DNA of 64,000 nt from an uncultured Bacteroidia bacterium (GTDB lineage: Bacteria > Bacteroidota > Bacteroidia > Bacteroidales > F082): NCBI GenBank assembly GCA_902799345.1, contig CADBZW010000005.1:62001-126000 (forward strand), written 5' to 3'. The first letter of the stretch is position 1. Each line of letters opens with the position of its first letter. Below, piece by piece: positions 60,691 through 64,000 of this stretch. The notes beneath the pieces are model-generated. The model ran no database searches, had not been told where the DNA came from, and worked only from the letters and a program-made list of their open reading frames with translations. Both the position numbers and the translations under genes were made by a program.

Positions 60691-61497
60691 ATGAAAAAAC
60701 TTGCATTAATCATGTTGGCTGTCGTTTCGATGGCATTGGTCTCTTGCGGAAGAGGCAACAATGACAAGCAACAACCGAAAGAGAACACGCAGGTGGCAGA
60801 AACACCAACACCAGATACCTACACTGAAACAGTCAAGGATAGCGAAGTGTTGGATGAACCGTTGGAAACCGAGGAGAACGAAACAGCCGCTCCACAATTT
60901 GTTGTGGTCGATGCCACCGACCTACGGCTGCGCTTCGGCCCTTCCATTGAAGCCGATACCTACAAAAAGCTTGATGGAAAGAATGAACATGTCAACAAAG
61001 GCGAATGTTTCCCGTATTTGGGAGAAGAAGGCGACTTCTACAAGATTGACTACCATGGTCAGGAATTGTGGGTCGCCAAGGAATTCACCTATCTGTCGGA
61101 CACTTATGTTACAATGGCTGTTACGGGCGACAATGACGACGATGATTTCTCAATAGCCGACTCCGCCGACTGGGATAAGATTTTGGACGAATATGAGCAA
61201 TACGTCAATAAGTATTACAGCTTTGCCGAGAAAGTGAGCAAAGGCAATGCCTCGGCTATGACAGATGCTTTGTCGATGGCAGAAAAAGCAGCTTCGTTGG
61301 CTGAGAAGTTGGACCGCGCTGACGACAACCTCTCAACGGCTCAGATGAACCGCCTGCTCAAGATCCAAAACAAGATGGCGCAAGCAGCCACTAAAATGGC
61401 GGGTGCTGCATCGAATGTTGAGGACATGATGAACGATTTGGAAAACATGAATATCGAGGACCTCCTAAAGAACATGCCGGAAATTCCAGACTTTTGA
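60691..61497 (+). CDS. Lipoprotein with SH3-like and DUF6591-like domains
   Basis: 268 aa. Lipobox L-V-S-C19 after MKKLALIMLAVVSMALVSC. A Thr/Glu/Pro-rich linker leads to a bacterial SH3-like domain at about 70-136 (VVDATDLRLRFGPSIEADTY, GDFYKIDYHGQELWVAKEF). An acidic stretch and the helical domain WDKILDEYEQYVNKYYSFAE, SMAEKAASLAEKLDRADDN, STAQMNRLLKIQNKMAQAA follow. The helical part is homologous to the protein at 59142. Likely periplasmic or surface; SH3-like domains of this type often bind peptidoglycan. Own leader copy 3. Confidence 0.72.
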   Translation: MKKLALIMLAVVSMALVSCGRGNNDKQQPKENTQVAETPTPDTYTETVKDSEVLDEPLETEENETAAPQFVVVDATDLRLRFGPSIEADTYKKLDGKNEHVNKGECFPYLGEEGDFYKIDYHGQELWVAKEFTYLSDTYVTMAVTGDNDDDDFSIADSADWDKILDEYEQYVNKYYSFAEKVSKGNASAMTDALSMAEKAASLAEKLDRADDNLSTAQMNRLLKIQNKMAQAATKMAGAASNVEDMMNDLENMNIEDLLKNMPEIPDF

Positions 61498-61969
61498 TAA
61501 TGGATTTTGGGAGATTGTTGTAGCCAGAAACTTCAATATCCAGATGAGTTTAAAGTTGTTGAAGTTTACTCCTCTTCGTCAAGGACATTAAAAACTCAAC
61601 AACCGAAGGCAATTCCCAAAAACCGATTTGGAAGAACTGAACGGTGATGCAACGAGTACACCCCGTATGGGAGGACTTTAATAGAGAAAACCGAATGCCC
61701 AAAGGGGAATTTTTCTGAAAACAGACTTTCCATACCAAATCATTTTACTAGCATTATCGTTGACGAACACTTCCCGAATAATAATGTTTACATAGATAAA
61801 CATATAATATCCAATTGTGTTAATCTTGATAAACACATTTCTGCGATGCAGAAATAAAAAGAATTATTCATTTGTGAATGATTTTGGATGAAAAATCCTT
61901 TTTTACTAGCAAGACTATCTCATAGGTGGATAGATAATCAAACACCCCCAGACTTAAACCCAAAGTTGT
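61498..61969. other. Gene-free A+T-rich interval
   Basis: 472 bases without a supportable gene. It holds short stem-loops: ATTTCTGC-gat-GCAGAAAT near 61838-61856 and TGTGTT...AACACA just before it. No promoter box of the usual type and no repeat shared with the rest of the window was found. It marks the edge between the accessory cluster and the uptake locus, whose last gene ends at its right border. Confidence 0.5.
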
Positions 61970-63235
61970 TTACTCCACCAAATGGTAATATTTCGGCTGA
62001 TACCCCTCCCACTCCCCTTTCAGCAGCTCGGGGTGGAAGAAATAGATGAAATCAGCCAGCAGCAGGTCAGGCTCGCACTGCGACTGCTCGAAATACCCCG
62101 TCGAGAGGATGTCGCAGACGATGATTTGATGGTTTTTAAAGGCGTCGAAGAGCGGATAGACAGGGCTTTCCTTGGCTAACGACTCGTAAGTCATCGGGAA
62201 AGGATTGGAGTTGATGACGCGCCAAAAATCAGCCTTTTGAGCCTTGGCTAAAATCGTTTCGGCATCCATGGGGACGCTGGCCGTCGAGGGGTTGTCCTTC
62301 CATATATAGTCGGCACCAGCATCGGCAAAGAGCTTGGCAATATAGCTGCGGCCACCTGCCACGTACCACTGTCCGTTGAAGGCCAAGTCGGAAAACACCG
62401 TTGGACGGTGCTCAACATTGGCGCAAAGGCCGGAAAGCGCATTATAACGTCTTTCAATGTCGTCAAACCAAGCGTCGGCCTTGTCCTCGCAGCCCGCAAG
62501 CATCCCGATGACACGAATCCACTCGGCGCGACCCAAGGGCGTGTTTTCCATATAATCGGCAAAGGGGAACAGCACGGCACCCGTGACGTTCAATCCGCCT
62601 TGGTTGCCATCGAAATAAGGGGAATAAAGCAAGGCATCGGGTTGCAGTTGTATCATCCGCTCGATGTCGGCAGCAGCCTCCGTGCCAATGTCGTAGACCT
62701 TTTCCTCCGCCAACAAGCTAAGCATCGTAGAATCATGCACAAAACGCCCTTCAAGGATGCCTTTCACGCGGTCAATCTCACCCAAACGCATGAACACCGA
62801 CCATTGCGTGGCGGAGAATGAAATCACTGAATTGACAGGGACATTGAGGATGCCTTTCACATCTTTGTCGACGGCCTTCGTCGTGTCCTTGACGAAGGCA
62901 AAAGAACCCAAGGATAGTGTAGTGTCCCAGGGGCAGATTACCTCTGCGCGATAACCGTAGTCTTTTTCGTACACCACAATGTTTCGGGCATAGCGCATGA
63001 GGTTGTCGCCATGCGATGTATCATTGCTCTCTTGTACTTTAGGTGCACAAGCGACAAAAAGCAGCAACAGGCACAACACCCACATACAGCAAAACAGGCA
63101 TCGCTTTGCGTCACGGCGAGGCACGAAGCAGTCCAGGCCACCGCCATGTGAATTATGGTCTATTGTCTGGATTGCTTCGTCGTGCCTCCTCGCAATGTCG
63201 CGAAGCGGCAGACATGTTTGGATCTTATTTTCCAT
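61970..63235 (-). CDS. ABC transporter substrate-binding protein, cobalamin/siderophore type (BtuF/FepB-like)
   Basis: 421 aa as annotated. The periplasmic-binding core has YDIGTEAAADIERMIQLQPD, ALLYSPYFDGNQGGL, FADYMENTPLGRAEWI, RPTVFSDLAFNGQWYVAGG and NPSTASVPMDAETILAKAQK, the helical-backbone layout of class III binding proteins (PF01497 type). The ATG at 63235 overlaps the Cys-rich gene by 11 bases, but residues about 12-45 translate a palindromic repeat before the lipoprotein signal (KRCLFCCMWVLCLLLLFVAC). A later ATG at 63085 is possible but would lack the positive residues. It likely delivers cobalamin or a siderophore to an inner-membrane ABC importer. Confidence 0.78.
   Translation of the reverse strand: MENKIQTCLPLRDIARRHDEAIQTIDHNSHGGGLDCFVPRRDAKRCLFCCMWVLCLLLLFVACAPKVQESNDTSHGDNLMRYARNIVVYEKDYGYRAEVICPWDTTLSLGSFAFVKDTTKAVDKDVKGILNVPVNSVISFSATQWSVFMRLGEIDRVKGILEGRFVHDSTMLSLLAEEKVYDIGTEAAADIERMIQLQPDALLYSPYFDGNQGGLNVTGAVLFPFADYMENTPLGRAEWIRVIGMLAGCEDKADAWFDDIERRYNALSGLCANVEHRPTVFSDLAFNGQWYVAGGRSYIAKLFADAGADYIWKDNPSTASVPMDAETILAKAQKADFWRVINSNPFPMTYESLAKESPVYPLFDAFKNHQIIVCDILSTGYFEQSQCEPDLLLADFIYFFHPELLKGEWEGYQPKYYHLVE
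63108..63201. repeat. Palindromic repeat inside the binding-protein gene (GAGGCACGAAGCAATCC type)
   Basis: The left arm begins GCGTCACGGCGAGGCACG and the right arm is its imperfect inverse (GTCGTGCCTCCTCGCAATGT). It is translated in frame as part of the binding protein's N-terminus. Arms of this wording are dispersed in many bacterial genomes. Confidence 0.7.
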
Positions 63236-63389
63236 TGATTTCCTCCAAACAGTCTTTGCACAGGCAGTCGCTGTAATGATCTTTCAGATAGGCTTTTGTG
63301 GCGTCAGTGAGCTTCACCTTGACGCACCAGCAGTCGATGGAATGCACGCATTCGAAGGTTTTTCCGCAGCGGGGACAGGTTTTGGTCAT
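63225..63389 (-). CDS. Cysteine-rich CWC family protein
   Basis: 54 aa: MTKTCPRCGKTFECVHSIDC, W-C, then VKVKLTDATKAYLKDHYSDC, L-C-K-D-C. The C-P-R-C-G-K-x-F-E-C opening and the C-W-C triplet define the small CWC family, probably metal-binding. It overlaps the start of the binding-protein gene by 11 bases, so the two are translated together. It is too short for many gene callers. Confidence 0.82.
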   Translation of the reverse strand: MTKTCPRCGKTFECVHSIDCWCVKVKLTDATKAYLKDHYSDCLCKDCLEEINGK

Positions 63390-63426
63390 TGTTGAACTGT
63401 TGATATTGTTGAACTGTTTGTTAGAA

Positions 63427-63480
63427 AGTTCGGGCGGATGTGAAATCCGCCCGAACTGAGTTGGGGATTTGCCATCCCCT
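63427..63480. repeat. Double hairpin between the beta-propeller and CWC genes
   Basis: AGTTCGGGCGGAT / ATCCGCCCGAACT (63427-63456) is a perfect 13-base stem, followed by GGGGAT / ATCCCC (63463-63479). On the minus strand the larger stem is followed by TTTC, so it may attenuate transcription from the propeller gene into the CWC and binding-protein genes. The wording also suits an interspersed palindromic repeat. Confidence 0.6.
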
Positions 63481-63493
63481 AAAAGAATATCAA

Positions 63494-64000
63494 TTATTTA
63501 AACAACATTGCACTGGGGAATATGTCAGCCTTAAACGAGCTAAGCAGCACGCCGTCGGCGGTATAGCGATACACCATTCCAGGAGCCACTGGGTTGCCGA
63601 TGCGAGAGACATATATTTCTCCCGTCCTGGGGTCGACAGCCATGTTATAGAACGTGTCGCCTTCCGACGAGATGCAGAACGCCTCAGAAAACTGCTGCGT
63701 CTCGACATCGAAACGGTGGACTTCGCTGTCGGAAGCATCGCCATCTTCGTCGACATGACTCACGATGACATAGAAATAGCGGCCCGTAGGGTCTGCTTTG
63801 ATGTTGGATGCGGCAAAACGAATCACTTCACCTGTTTCAGGGTCGACGACATCGTCGAATGTATAGCGGCACTGGGCGGTCTTCAGCATCGGGTCGATCT
63901 CCCACATCGTCGGCTTCTCGCCGTCGTCCTGCCAGGTGGCACCTTCGCAGAGCACCCACACGTGGTTGTTCTTGTCAACCACCATCGTGTTAGGCTCCTT
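63494..64000 (-). CDS. YncE/DUF5074-like beta-propeller protein, N-terminus outside window
   Basis: The last 168 codons are seen; the frame is open at base 64000 (KEPNTMVVDKNNHVWVLCEG). Repeating blade phrases GRYFYVIVSHVDEDGDASDS, VHRFDVETQQFSEAF, FYNMAVDPRTGEIYVSRIG and MVYRYTADGVLLSSFKADIF show a beta-propeller. With a BtuF-like binding protein downstream it recalls BtuG, the surface cobalamin-binding propeller of Bacteroides, but the diagnostic part and any TonB receptor lie outside the window. Confidence 0.7.
   Translation of the reverse strand, partial: KEPNTMVVDKNNHVWVLCEGATWQDDGEKPTMWEIDPMLKTAQCRYTFDDVVDPETGEVIRFAASNIKADPTGRYFYVIVSHVDEDGDASDSEVHRFDVETQQFSEAFCISSEGDTFYNMAVDPRTGEIYVSRIGNPVAPGMVYRYTADGVLLSSFKADIFPSAMLFK

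Noticed and set aside
61550-61738. 62-codon minus-strand ORF in the gene-free interval
   Set aside because: No promoter, no signal or domain, composition typical of chance.

Overview
The window is a Bacteroidota chromosome segment, most likely an uncultured Bacteroidales. Three things point there. Many intergenic regions carry the Bacteroidota sigma-factor -7 box TAnnTTTGC. Two gingipain-type C25 proteases end in type IX secretion (T9SS) sorting domains. Many products are SPII lipoproteins. No tRNA, rRNA, CRISPR array, integrase or intact transposase was seen, so this is mostly core chromosome with accessory patches.

Layout. 1-2576 (-): the start of a large secreted fibronectin-III/adhesin-like protein that runs off the left edge. 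2697-8298: an amino-sugar salvage block with an N-acetylhexosamine 1-kinase-like enzyme, divergent from a GH109 lipoprotein and two tandem secreted nucleoside-hydrolase-like proteins, closed by a terminator. 8302-13651 (-): a GT2/sugar-transferase fusion, a lipoprotein alkaline phosphatase and a split transketolase. 13729-20557: a TPM protein divergent from a TPR/DUF368/aroE/rlmD run, with aroK convergent. 20620-26291 (-): a radical SAM/SPASM enzyme with its duplicated-motif lipoprotein, then a ddh / GH3 / outer-membrane barrel run. 26380-34560 (+): C25 protease, GH3, C25 protease. 34629-37050 is a scarred stretch: an internally deleted NERD gene, an AAA/DUF4143 ATPase and a candidate small RNA. 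37103-55457: ppdK, a solitary condensation-fold acyltransferase, addA and tamB (-), then tsaD-dgt-secreted protein and a fused feoAB with its Cys-rich partner. 55461-61497 is accessory: a putative regulator, a receptor-like Ser/Thr kinase enclosed by a 19-bp inverted repeat, and five small membrane or lipoprotein genes, three of which share a nearly identical 38-nt leader. 61970-64000 (-): a cobalamin/siderophore-type uptake locus that continues off the right edge.

The best candidates for undescribed biology are the radical SAM enzyme paired with a coiled-coil lipoprotein carrying two copies of a VYGSPEII motif, the three-copy leader with its small (lipo)protein genes, the flanked receptor kinase with a divergent regulator, and the secreted nucleoside-hydrolase pair with an unusual N-terminal domain. 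Several families of short intergenic repeats also shape the window. Some have entered coding sequence and supply start codons or terminal residues.

Products were assigned by reading motifs and from remembered family features; no database search was run.
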